30,594 bases of DNA, from contig JADJSZ010000072.1 in NCBI GenBank assembly GCA_016711405.1, positions 1 through 30,594 on the forward strand, written 5' to 3'. Source of the DNA: Candidatus Hadersleviella danica. Lineage in GTDB: Bacteria; Chloroflexota; Anaerolineae; Promineifilales; Promineifilaceae. Below are positions 1-7,306 of this stretch, piece by piece (positions within the stretch are counted from its first letter, which is position 1; each line of letters starts with the position of its first letter). The translations under genes were made by a program, and so were the position numbers. The notes under the pieces are model-generated. The model had not been told where the DNA came from. It saw nothing but the letters and a program-made list of their open reading frames with translations, and searched no databases.

Positions 1-274
1 CCCATGCCAAAACGGCCGAAGTGCGGCTCTACGAAAATTTGTTCAGCGTGGAAAACCCCAGCGATGTACCCGAGGGTGGCGACTTCACCGACCACATCAA
101 CCCTGCCTCGCTGACCACGGCCGAGGCCCTGATTGAGCCGGGGCTGGAGGGCGCGGCCGAGCTACACCTACCAGTTCATGCGCACAGGCTATTTTTGCGT
201 AGACCCCGATTCCACGGCCGAGCGCATGGTCTTCCAACCGCACCGTCACCTTGCGCGATAGCTGGAAGCCATAG
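1..274 (+). CDS. glnS: Glutaminyl-tRNA synthetase, C-terminal fragment (partial at left edge, two frameshifts)
   Basis: This is the 3' end of a class I aminoacyl-tRNA synthetase that charges tRNA-Gln in the cytoplasm; only part of the C-terminal anticodon-binding beta-barrel is present. Seen: in frame from base 3 the protein reads EVRLYENLFSVENPS, then DFTDHINPASL, both typical of GlnRS. The frame breaks near 161-163; the next frame gives YTYQFMRTGYFCVDPDSTAE. It breaks again near 235, after which FNRTVTLRDSWKP ends at TAG 272-274. All three pieces match consecutive parts of the family, so this was one gene and the breaks are probably base-call errors. Unlike most other breaks here, these need one extra base (or two missing) each. 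A true pseudogene is possible but less likely. The convergent CPBP gene follows across a hairpin. Confidence 0.8.
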
Positions 275-289
275 TTCTGGAGGTTGCAG

Positions 290-334
290 GTTACAAGTTA
301 CGCAGGTGGGCAGACACGACTTGTAACTTGTAAC
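290..334. terminator. Hairpin of GTTACAAGTTA words between convergent genes
   Basis: An 11-bp perfect inverted repeat (290-300 and 324-334) with a 23-base loop lies between the ends of glnS and the CPBP gene. There is no clear T-run. It probably acts as a bidirectional terminator. The same word recurs at 17738-17777. Confidence 0.5.
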
Positions 335-342
335 TTAACTTC

Positions 343-1008
343 TCACAGCCTGCCACTGGCAATAAGCTGGGTGAAAGAGGCAATATACCAGTGGATGAGA
401 AACGGGTAGACAAAGGAGTTGGTGCGCCATGCCACAAAGGCAAAGGCGGCTCCCCCAAAAATCGTGCTGAGCGTTTCCACTTCGGGTTTGCCGAGGTGCA
501 TGAAGGCAAAGGGAATGGCCTGAATCCAAATGGCGGGGCCAGCCCCCAACACCTTGGCCAAGGCAAAAAGGGCAAAGCCGCGCCAGATGAATTCCCAGCC
601 GAATAGGTCAACGGCCGTGCCATACAATATCCCCCCCACACTTTGGGGCGCACGAGCAACGTAGTAACTTTGCATCGTCCCGCCCCGCGCCAAAAACCAC
701 AAAATGAGGCTCATGCCGAGACAGCCCACGGCCGTCCACACCAGCCCCTCGCGCCAATGGCCAAGCTGAAAACCGTAGGCCGACGGCCGTTCCCCCCACA
801 ACAAAATCACCAATAACGGCACAAACAAATAATAGACGATTCGGTCATACGCCTTAACATGGCTGACCCCCTCCACCCCCAACCCATTCAATACCCAGCG
901 CACAGGGGAGTGCCCATACCAATCCAGCATCGGCAAAATAGTGATTAGGACAATCACGACCATCAGGTGGACATTAAATTCAACACCGCCAACAGTTAAG
1001 GTTTTCAT
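343..1008 (-). CDS. CPBP-family intramembrane metalloprotease
   Basis: A 221-residue polytopic membrane protein of the CPBP (CAAX protease and bacteriocin-processing) family, thought to cleave peptide bonds within the membrane. Seen: several hydrophobic segments, then the family's conserved half: WEFIWRG (normally EExxxR, so the first Glu is Trp here), FAFMHLGKPE with the FxxxH motif, and a final FLIHW. The Trp replacement may lower or alter activity. The start is the ATG at 1006-1008; a TTG two codons earlier is also in frame. No strong Shine-Dalgarno is visible. An extended -10 promoter lies 56 bases upstream (1064-1072). The gene is divergent from the mannosyltransferase gene. The substrate cannot be deduced; these enzymes often serve in self-immunity or protein maturation. 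Confidence 0.78.
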   Translation of the reverse strand: MKTLTVGGVEFNVHLMVVIVLITILPMLDWYGHSPVRWVLNGLGVEGVSHVKAYDRIVYYLFVPLLVILLWGERPSAYGFQLGHWREGLVWTAVGCLGMSLILWFLARGGTMQSYYVARAPQSVGGILYGTAVDLFGWEFIWRGFALFALAKVLGAGPAIWIQAIPFAFMHLGKPEVETLSTIFGGAAFAFVAWRTNSFVYPFLIHWYIASFTQLIASGRL

Positions 1009-1063
1009 GGGCAATTCAGGGGAGGTAGGAGATTGGGTAATGCTTCGTAATCAGGCGGGGCAG

Positions 1064-1072
1064 ATTATAACA
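1064..1072 (-). promoter_or_regulatory. Extended -10 promoter (TGTTATAAT) for the CPBP gene
   Basis: On the minus strand the sequence reads TGTTATAAT, a perfect sigma-70 -10 box with the TGn extension, followed by CTGC. No good -35 is seen. Transcription would start near 1057, giving a leader of about 50 bases. Confidence 0.5.
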
Positions 1073-1140
1073 GAACCATCCAGTTGGGAAGCCACCAAAG
1101 ATGGAGAATGTCAAATAGGGGTGTTACAATACGCGAGCCA

Positions 1141-1220
1141 ATTAGCAATGAACAAATAAAGTCATGGTATTTGTAAGCTACTGACCAATGACAAATGACA
1201 AATGACCAATAGCCTATGAC
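1141..1220. repeat. Intergenic word repeat (AATGACAAATGACC type)
   Basis: Near-tandem copies of AATGACA/AATGACC run from 1186 into the start codon of the next gene, preceded at 1141-1156 by a GCAATGAACAA word. Related words recur at 23256-23300 and 8737-8816. The mannosyltransferase start lies inside the repeat. Confidence 0.65.
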
Positions 1221-1977
1221 CAACCCCAACGACACTTTCGTCATTGTGCCCACGTATAACGAGGCCGACAATTTGCCTGATTTGCTCCAGCAACTGCTGG
1301 ATTTGCCCGTGCCCGTGGGGGTGATTGTGGTGGATGACAACTCGGCCGATGGCACAGGCAAGCTGGCCGACGATTGGGCGGCCGAATACCCCGGCCGTGT
1401 CTTCGTCATTCATCGCCCCGGCAAGATGGGGCTGGGCACGGCCTACATTGCGGGCTTCCAGTTCGCCCTCAGTTTGCCCCACACCCAGCGCGTCATGACA
1501 ATGGACGCTGATTTTTCGCATAACCCCCGCTACATTCCCGCGATGGTCGAGATGAGCCGCCACAAGCACATCGTCATCGGCTCCCGCTATGTGCCCGGTG
1601 GTGGAGCCATTAACTGCTCGTGGCAACGCGTGCTTCTCAGCAAAGGAGCCAATTTGCTGGCCAAAACAGCCCTTGGGTTAGAAGCGATGGACACCACGGC
1701 CGGCTTCCGCCTCTACCGCCGCCAAGTTCTCGAATCCATCCCCCTCGAAAATATCTTCTCCAGCGGCTACTCCTTCCTCGTCGAGATGCTCTTCATGTGC
1801 CAACGGCGCGGCTGGCAAGTGGGCGAAGTGCCGATTACCTTTGAAGATAGGCGGCGCGGGACGACTAAAATTTCCCGCCAAGAGGTGTTCAAAGCACAAT
1901 ACACCGTTTTGCGCCTCTTCGGCCGCCGCCTTCTGCGCCGCGCCCCCCGCCACGCCCCCGAACCAGTAACAGACTAG
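1216..1977 (+). CDS. Polyprenol-phosphate mannosyltransferase (DPM1-like, GT2)
   Basis: A 253-residue GT2 enzyme that should transfer mannose from GDP-mannose to a polyprenyl phosphate, making the lipid-linked donor for mannosyltransferases outside the membrane. Seen: VPTYNEADNL at residues 11-20, the nucleotide-binding VVDDNSADGT (38-47), the metal-binding DADFSHNP (97-104), GSRYVPGGG (122-130) and the C-terminal FEDRRRGTTKIS block typical of the DPM1 family. There is no C-terminal GtrA-like membrane domain, so this is the short single-domain form and membrane contact must be peripheral. The ATG at 1216 fits the family N-terminus; no Shine-Dalgarno is visible because the AATGACA repeat reaches the start. 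It could use glucose instead of mannose. The GT39-like protein at 19137-21021 is a plausible user of its product. Confidence 0.88.
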   Translation: MTNPNDTFVIVPTYNEADNLPDLLQQLLDLPVPVGVIVVDDNSADGTGKLADDWAAEYPGRVFVIHRPGKMGLGTAYIAGFQFALSLPHTQRVMTMDADFSHNPRYIPAMVEMSRHKHIVIGSRYVPGGGAINCSWQRVLLSKGANLLAKTALGLEAMDTTAGFRLYRRQVLESIPLENIFSSGYSFLVEMLFMCQRRGWQVGEVPITFEDRRRGTTKISRQEVFKAQYTVLRLFGRRLLRRAPRHAPEPVTD

Positions 1978-1985
1978 GGACGGGA

Positions 1986-2037
1986 GGACTGGGGACGATT
2001 ATTTTGTCATTCGTCATTCATCCCTCGTCCCCAGTCC
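1986..2037. terminator. Hairpin of GGACTGGGGACGA words
   Basis: A perfect 13-bp inverted repeat (1986-1998 and 2025-2037) with a 26-base loop lies just after the mannosyltransferase stop. It is GC-rich and probably ends or attenuates transcription. The same word family occurs at 3044-3062, 13125-13162 and 25101-25150. Confidence 0.55.
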
Positions 2038-2048
2038 CTCGCCCCCAT

Positions 2049-2085
2049 TCACAATTAACAATTCCCCATTCCCAATTCACAATTC
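2049..2085. repeat. Intergenic word repeat (CACAATTAACAATTCCC type)
   Basis: Words such as ACAATTAACAATTCC and CCAATTCACAATTC run up to the ATG at 2086, replacing any Shine-Dalgarno. The inverse word (AATTGTGAATGGTTAATTG) is found at 14550-14586. Confidence 0.6.
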
Positions 2086-2997
2086 ATGTCCTCCATCCTT
2101 TGCAATCTCTGCGGCCGAGATGAATACACCGTCCGCTACCCCGCTACTTTATCGGCCGCCGAAACCCCCGATGCCCGTGCCTTTCGTTGCACCAGTGCGG
2201 GCTACGGCCACCACGCCCAAATCGTGCAATGCAACCATTGCGGCTACGTTTATGCCAATCCCCGCTGGGATAGCGACGAGTTGATGGCCATGTATGGCGC
2301 TGTCGAAGACGAGACGTATGTCCAAGAGCGCGTCGGCCGCCGCCTGACTTTTGAGCGGCACTTGCAACATTTTGAGCGGTTTGCGGGGGCGGGCGACGGC
2401 CGTACCCTGCTCGATGTCGGCGCGTATATCGGCGTATTTGTCGAAGTGGCCCGCGAAGCGGGTTGGCAAGCGTTGGGCGTGGAGCCGTCGGCGTGGGCCA
2501 CGGCCGAAGCCCAGCGGCACGGGCTAAACGTCATTGAAGGGACGCAAGATGCGCCACAGTTGGCGGGCCAACAGTTCGATGCCCTGACCATGTGGGATGT
2601 GATTGAGCATGTGGCCGACCCCTCGGCCGAATTAAAGAAAGCGCACGCTCTGCTCAAGCCCGGCGGCTTTATCGCCGTGCATACCATGAATGTGGACAGC
2701 CTGATGGCCAAATTGATGGGCGGCCGTTGGCCGTGGTACATGGCCATGCACATCCATTATTTCAGCAAGCGCACCCTCTCTGAGATGATGCGCCGCAATG
2801 GGTTTGAGATTGTGTGGGTGGGAGTGCGCGGCCGTTACCTGCGTCTCAACTATCTCGTCTCCCGTCTTGGCGGTCTCAGCCCCCGCCTCGGCCGTTTGGC
2901 GCGGCGCGTGGTGGATGGCCTCGGCGTGGCGGATAAAGCGGTTCCCGTCAATTTTGGGGATTTATTTACGGTGTATGGGCGAAAGAGGGGGAATTAG
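2086..2997 (+). CDS. Class I SAM-dependent methyltransferase with N-terminal zinc-ribbon
   Basis: A 303-residue soluble methyltransferase. Seen: an N-terminal zinc-ribbon-like pair, CNLC (Cys6, Cys9) and CNHC (Cys49, Cys52), followed by YANPR. The Rossmann SAM-binding motif LLDVGAYIG (108-116) has the acidic GVEP end of strand 2 at about 131-134. MWDVIEHVADP and LLKPGGFIAV are motifs of the UbiG/Methyltransf_23 group. Family members with this zinc-ribbon often modify sugars or lipids in envelope-glycan clusters; the actual substrate is unknown. It follows the mannosyltransferase on the same strand after 108 bases that contain a hairpin, so a shared transcript is uncertain. The start is the ATG directly before SSILCNLCG. 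It converges on the kinase gene at 3097-4952. Confidence 0.82.
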   Translation: MSSILCNLCGRDEYTVRYPATLSAAETPDARAFRCTSAGYGHHAQIVQCNHCGYVYANPRWDSDELMAMYGAVEDETYVQERVGRRLTFERHLQHFERFAGAGDGRTLLDVGAYIGVFVEVAREAGWQALGVEPSAWATAEAQRHGLNVIEGTQDAPQLAGQQFDALTMWDVIEHVADPSAELKKAHALLKPGGFIAVHTMNVDSLMAKLMGGRWPWYMAMHIHYFSKRTLSEMMRRNGFEIVWVGVRGRYLRLNYLVSRLGGLSPRLGRLARRVVDGLGVADKAVPVNFGDLFTVYGRKRGN

Positions 2998-3029
2998 GCC
3001 ATTTCCCAAATTGGCATGGTTCAAGCTAT

Positions 3030-3062
3030 CTTTACAATTTCGGACATGGGACTGGGGACAAG
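3030..3062. repeat. Dispersed repeat copy related to 25129-25168
   Basis: The sequence here (CTTTACAATTTCGGAC, then GGACTGGGGACAAG) closely matches the reverse complement of 25135-25168. The 99-base gap between the convergent methyltransferase and kinase genes contains little else. Confidence 0.6.
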
Positions 3063-3096
3063 CGACTAGAGGTCACAAGCGTCTCCAAGCCCACAA

Positions 3097-3873
3097 TTAC
3101 CCCTCCACGGTGCAAATCAACGCGGGAGCCACGGCCGACCATTCCCCCCAACCCGGTACGCGGGACTCTTCGGGGATGGCATCGGGGGCGGGCAAATCAA
3201 AACATTGGCTTGTGTTGCGCACCAGTGTGTGGTTGGCATTGGCCACCACCACACACAATTGGGTGGCTCCTTCGGGGCGGGCGAGGGGCGTGTTGTTGGG
3301 GTCCACATAGGGCGAACCACCCGCATACAAGCTCCACGGGCCACCGCCCGGCAAGCCTGCCTCGTCTTCACCCAAGCTGTTGAAATAAAAATGGACGTGG
3401 TGCGAATCGGCCACAGAGGGGGGTTGGGGGGTGAACCCAGTGGTGGTGAAGGCGATTTCGTAGCGCACAACCTCTTCTGGTTCGCTGGCAGGGGGAGGAG
3501 CGTCGAGCGGGTCTTCGCCGTAGCCATACCCATCGTCGCCTGTGGGGGCGCTTTGGATGCGCACAAGGCGAATGTCGGTGATTTGGGCTTGGTAGGGAGA
3601 AAGCGCGGCCGTGCAAGGGTCGTCATCTTCGCCGTCGAGGATGCCATCCCCATCCACATCCGCTTCCAGCGGATTCAAGCAGGGAATGCGCCCTTCGTAG
3701 CCATCATCGAGGCCATCCCCATCGCTGTCGGGGTTATCGGGGTCGGTGCCAAGGGCGAGTTCTTCGGCGTTGGGTAGCCCGTCTTGGTCGCGGTCGAGGG
3801 TGAGGAGTAGGGCTTGCTCGGCCGTGGCCGTTGCACTCAAACTGGCGGCCACATCCAATTGCCCACCACCCCC
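3097..3873 (-). CDS. TSP3-type Ca-binding ectodomain: C-terminal part of the kinase at 3837-4952 (after a frameshift)
   Basis: This frame continues the Ser/Thr kinase whose own frame stops at 3837. Seen: right after the kinase's membrane segment it reads LDVAASLSATATAEQALLLT, then acidic thrombospondin type 3-like repeats: LDRDQDGLPNAEE, TDPDNPDSDGDGLDDGYEG and DVDGDGILDGEDDDPC. About 150 further residues form what looks like a beta-rich extracellular domain with four Cys (DDDPC, TQLCVVV, TSQCFD, ALICTVEG), possibly two disulfides. Restoring one base in the C-run 3869-3873 joins it to the kinase, giving a 618-residue single-pass receptor. TSP3 repeats bind Ca2+, so the outside part may sense calcium or bind a surface ligand. 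A separate protein is unlikely: no start or leader is visible and the stop codon at 3097-3099 fits one long gene. Confidence 0.72.
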   Translation of the reverse strand, partial: GGGGQLDVAASLSATATAEQALLLTLDRDQDGLPNAEELALGTDPDNPDSDGDGLDDGYEGRIPCLNPLEADVDGDGILDGEDDDPCTAALSPYQAQITDIRLVRIQSAPTGDDGYGYGEDPLDAPPPASEPEEVVRYEIAFTTTGFTPQPPSVADSHHVHFYFNSLGEDEAGLPGGGPWSLYAGGSPYVDPNNTPLARPEGATQLCVVVANANHTLVRNTSQCFDLPAPDAIPEESRVPGWGEWSAVAPALICTVEG

Positions 3874-4952
3874 AGCCAAAAGGCGAGGAATATCAGCGCG
3901 ATTGCCCCGACGACCCCGCCAATCAGCCACGGAACATAGGAACGCTTGCTCTCGGGCGGGCTGGGCGGGTTGACGATGGTTCCTGTGGGCACGGCCGCTT
4001 GCGTGAACCTTGGGGTTCCGCTGAGGGTGGCGGTGCTGGGCATGAACATGGTTTGGTCGGGGGAGGCGAACTCGGCGGGAGCGAACTCGGGCGGTTCTTG
4101 GCCGTGGAGGGCGGCCCACATTTGGGCGGCCGTCTGAAACCGCTCTTCGGGTTCTTTGGCCATCCCCTTTTGCACCACCTCGGCCAGCACCCCGAGATTG
4201 GTCATGTATGGCTCCACCTCACGCAATTCGTCCCGCAAATCGGGCACGGGCTGGGTCAGGTGCATCATCATGGTCGAGGCGGAGTTATCGCCCATAAACG
4301 GCCGATGTCCCGCCACCAATTCGTATAAAATAGCCCCCAGCGCATATAAATCGGCGCGATGGTCGGCGCGTAAGCCCTTGATTTGTTCGGGAGCCATGTA
4401 CGAAATGGTTCCCATGACTGCGCCTGTGGCGGTGTGTTGGTCGCCGCCGAGCATTTTGACAACGCCAAAATCCATGAGGGTGGTGGAGCCATCGGGCCGT
4501 ACCATGATGTTGGCGGGTTTGAGGTCGCGGTGAACCATGCCTTGGCTGTGGGCGTAGCCAACGGCCGTGATAATCTCGCCCATCATGCGCCGCACCTCGG
4601 GCAGAGACAGGCGTTGCCCTTGTTGGGCCAAATCGGCCAGCCGCTCTTCGAGCGTGACACCTTGTACATATTCTAAGACCATGTAGAAGGTGTCATGGTC
4701 GTGGTTAAAGTCGTATACTTGGACAATATGCGGGTGGCGCAAACTGGCTACGGCCGCGGCTTCCTCCTCAAAGCGGCGCACAAACTCGGAGTTGTTGGCC
4801 AAATGGGGATGGATGAGTTTAACGGCCACCTGCCGGCGCAAATTTGGGTCTAGCCCGCGATAAACCGTAGACATGCCGCCTTGCCCAAGCAAAGCCTCTA
4901 ACACATAACGGTCACTGAGTTTGTAGCCAATCCACGAGGGCTTGTTGTTCAT
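3837..4952 (-). CDS. Membrane Ser/Thr protein kinase (PknB/Hanks type)
   Basis: A eukaryote-like kinase that phosphorylates Ser/Thr on cytoplasmic partners. Seen: glycine loop LGQGGMSTVYRG (22-33), ATP-binding Lys45 in VAVKL, HRDLKPANI (141-149) with catalytic Asp143, DFGVVK (161-166), APEQ and DLYALG, all intact, so it should be active. A Pro/Thr-rich linker (about 285-330) leads to one membrane segment (about 335-360). The frame ends at 3837 but restoring one base near 3869-3873 fuses it to the TSP3 ectodomain at 3097-3873; the full gene is then 3097-4952. The start ATG at 4952 has only a weak Shine-Dalgarno (GGTTCCCC before it), but a TGCTATAAT promoter lies 30 bases upstream. It lacks the usual PASTA domains. 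Divergent from ppk. Confidence 0.92.
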   Translation of the reverse strand: MNNKPSWIGYKLSDRYVLEALLGQGGMSTVYRGLDPNLRRQVAVKLIHPHLANNSEFVRRFEEEAAAVASLRHPHIVQVYDFNHDHDTFYMVLEYVQGVTLEERLADLAQQGQRLSLPEVRRMMGEIITAVGYAHSQGMVHRDLKPANIMVRPDGSTTLMDFGVVKMLGGDQHTATGAVMGTISYMAPEQIKGLRADHRADLYALGAILYELVAGHRPFMGDNSASTMMMHLTQPVPDLRDELREVEPYMTNLGVLAEVVQKGMAKEPEERFQTAAQMWAALHGQEPPEFAPAEFASPDQTMFMPSTATLSGTPRFTQAAVPTGTIVNPPSPPESKRSYVPWLIGGVVGAIALIFLAFWLGVVGNWMWPPV

Positions 4953-4981
4953 GGGGAACCGAAAAATTAGGAGATGGGGAG

Positions 4982-4990
4982 ATTATAGCA
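4982..4990 (-). promoter_or_regulatory. Extended -10 promoter (TGCTATAAT) for the kinase
   Basis: The minus strand reads TGCTATAATCTCC: a perfect -10 with TGn extension. Transcription would start near 4975, about 23 bases before the kinase ATG. The -35 region is weak. A CGGCCG palindrome (about 4999-5004) lies in the -35 spacer region. Confidence 0.6.
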
Positions 4991-5085
4991 GGATTACACG
5001 GCCGTTGAATAATCTTAACGAGTTTTTTGGAAGTTGGCAGGGGAAGGAAGCGCAGAGGGGCGGAGGAGCAGAAGGGCAGAGGAGA

Positions 5086-5130
5086 AACTAACCCACTAAC
5101 CACTAGTCACTTAGAACCACTAACCACTCT
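5086..5130. repeat. Intergenic word repeat (CCACTAACCACT type)
   Basis: Two exact 12-base copies of CCACTAACCACT (5093-5104, 5117-5128) run up to the ppk ATG. The inverse 12-mer AGTGGTTAGTGG occurs at 28441-28452. No Shine-Dalgarno is left before ppk. The rest of 4953-5085 shows a purine-rich GCAGAGGGGCGGAGGAGCAG stretch. Confidence 0.65.
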
Positions 5131-7228
5131 ATGTCCGACCTTAGCAACCCATCCTATTACATTAACCGCGAACTGAGTACCATTGAATTTAATCGGCGGG
5201 TGCTGATGGAAAGCCTGCGCGAGGAGCATCCCTTGTTGGAACGGGTCAAGTTTTGTGCCATCTACAACAACAACATGGATGAATTTTTCATGGTGCGGGT
5301 GGCCAGCATCAAGCAACAAGTGCTGATGAGCGTGACCGATAGTGGCCCCGATGGGCTGACCCCACGGGAGCAGTTGGTGGCTATTCATCGCACTGTCACA
5401 GCATTGTTGGAGCAACAGATGACCCATTGGCGGCAAACCTTACGGCCGCGCCTCTCCCAAGCGGGCATCCACATTTTGGATTATACCGACCTCAAAAAGC
5501 GGCAAATCAAGCGACTGGCTGATTATTTCGAGCGGGAAATCTTCCCGTGCTGACCCCATTGGCCTTTGACCCCGGCCACCCCTTCCCGCACATCTCCAAC
5601 CTGAGCATGAATTTGGCGGTGGTCATTCGCGACCCCGACGACGGCCGTACCCGTTTTGCACGGGTCAAAGTACCCAGCACCTTGCCCCGCCTTGTGCCAC
5701 TCAACCCGCTCGACCCCGATGAACTGTTGCCCCCGGCCGTGCAAAAATTTGTGTGGGTGGAGCAGGTCATTGTGGATAACCTCGGCCGATTGTTCCCCGG
5801 CATGGAAATTGTCGCCTCTCACCCCTTCCGCGTCACCCGCAACACCGACATGGAAATTCAGGAGGACGAGGCGGACGATTTGCTCATCTCGCTGGAAGAG
5901 ACGTTGCGCCAGCGCCACTTTGGCTTTGTGGTGCGCCTCGAGGTAGATGAGACCTTACCCGATTGGATTCGGGACATGTTGATGGACAATTTAGAGGTCA
6001 CATCGCACGATATGTACACGGTGAACGGGCCACTCGATTTGCATAACTTGATGGATTTGCTCCGCCTCGACCGCCCCGACCTGAAAGACCCCCCTTTTTA
6101 CCCCACGACCCCGCCGCCGCTGGCCAGCGGGGATTCGTTGATGAGTGTGTTGCGCCGGCAAGATTTGCTCTTCCACCACCCTTATGATTCGTTTAGCCAT
6201 GTGGTGGATTTTGTGAACACGGCCGCCTCTGACCCGGCCGTGTTGGCCATCAAACAAACCCTTTACCGTGTTGGCCCTAACTCCCCCATCGTCCACGCCC
6301 TCATGCGCGCCCGCGAAAACGGCAAACAAGTGACCGTGTTGGTCGAACTCAAGGCGCGGTTTGATGAGGAGAGCAACATTGAGTGGGCACGCGCTCTGGA
6401 AAACACGGGCGTGCATGTCGTTTATGGGCTGATTGGGCTGAAAACGCATGGCAAGGCGTGTTTGGTGGTGCGCCGCGAACGGGAAGGCATCCGCCGCTAC
6501 GTGCATATGGGCACGGGCAACTACAACTCGTTTACCGCCCGCATCTACACCGATTTGGGCTTCATCACCAGCAATGAGGAGATTGGGGCGGATATTTCGG
6601 AGTTGTTCAATTACCTGACAGGGTATTCCAAGCAAAAGGAGTTCCGCAAATGTTGGGTGGCTCCCATTAATTTGCGCGAAAAGATGATGGCGCAAATTGA
6701 GCAGGAGACGGCACTGGGCACAGACGGCCGACTTATCTTCAAGTTCAACCACCTTGTAGACCCGCGCCTCATTCAAGCCTTGTATCGCGCTTCGCAAGCG
6801 GGGGTGCAGATTGATTTGATGATTCGGGGGATTTGCTGTTTGCGGCCGGGCATTCCCGGCATCAGCGATAACATTCGGGTGATGAGCCACATCGGCCGTT
6901 TTCTGGAACACACCCGCATCTATTACTTCCACAATGGCGGCCAACCCGTTTTGTATGTGGGCAGTGCCGACATGATGCAACGCAATTTAGACCGCCGCGT
7001 GGAGATTTTGTTTCCTGTGGAAGATGAGATATTGCGCCAAGAAATCATCCAGCATGTGTTGCACATCTATTTGCAAGACACGCACAAGGCGTATGGGTTG
7101 GGGGCAGACGGCCGTTACACCCCCTCGCCACCCTCAAAGAAGAAGGTGTGCCCCTGTTCAATGCCCAAGAGTGGTATCTCAGCCAGCGGGTGACCTTGCA
7201 ACAGACGGTTGGGTTGGGGGAGAAGTGA
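5131..7228 (+). CDS. ppk1: Polyphosphate kinase 1 (two frameshifts)
   Basis: PPK1 reversibly polymerises the gamma-phosphate of ATP into inorganic polyphosphate, a phosphate and energy store. Seen: N-terminal YINRELSTIEFNRRVL, CAIYNNNMDEFFMVRVA, then LTPLAFDPGHPFPHISNLS; the catalytic half has KTHGKACLVVRRE, carrying the likely phosphorylated His, MGTGNYNS, a conserved IRGICCLRPG block, and a late YVGSADMMQRNLDRRVEI. The frame breaks twice at C-runs. At 5544-5546 one C is missing before GTGCTGACC. At 7120-7124 one C is missing; past it the protein ends with the family-typical GVPLFNAQEWYLSQRV. With both bases restored the gene is 2100 bases, 699 residues, a normal PPK1 length. The start is the first ATG; its leader is the CCACTAACC repeat without a Shine-Dalgarno. 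It is divergent from the kinase and converges on ubiA. Confidence 0.95.
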
Positions 7229-7235
7229 GCTAAGG

Positions 7236-7294
7236 ACGAAGTACGAAGGACGAAATACGATCCTCTATGAGCGATTTTGTACTTCGTACTTCGT
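7236..7294. terminator. Hairpin of ACGAAGTACGAAG words between ppk and ubiA
   Basis: A perfect 13-bp inverted repeat (7236-7248 and 7282-7294) with a 33-base loop sits between two convergent genes, so it may terminate both. The same word family occurs at 29353-29418 and, less perfectly, 28505-28545. Confidence 0.55.
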
Positions 7295-7306
7295 AATTTG
7301 TAATTC

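Noticed and set aside
1..274. glnS as a true pseudogene
   Set aside because: The breaks resemble those in other essential genes here and each flanking segment is well conserved, so error is the simpler explanation.
2250..2753. Minus-strand open frame of 167 codons inside the methyltransferase gene
   Set aside because: Antisense shadow with no recognisable motif; the plus-strand gene has clear SAM-binding and zinc motifs.
3205..3777. Plus-strand open frame of 190 codons over the TSP3 region
   Set aside because: The opposite strand encodes regular DxDxDG repeats and joins the kinase; this frame is a shadow.
5991..6980. Long open frame on the minus strand (329 codons)
   Set aside because: It is antisense to the well-conserved ppk gene; its protein shows no domain and consists of shadow codons from GC-rich coding sequence.
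5544..7124. Programmed frameshifting in ppk
   Set aside because: No slippery heptamer or downstream pseudoknot is evident, ppk1 is not known for it, and many other genes show the same one-base C/G losses.
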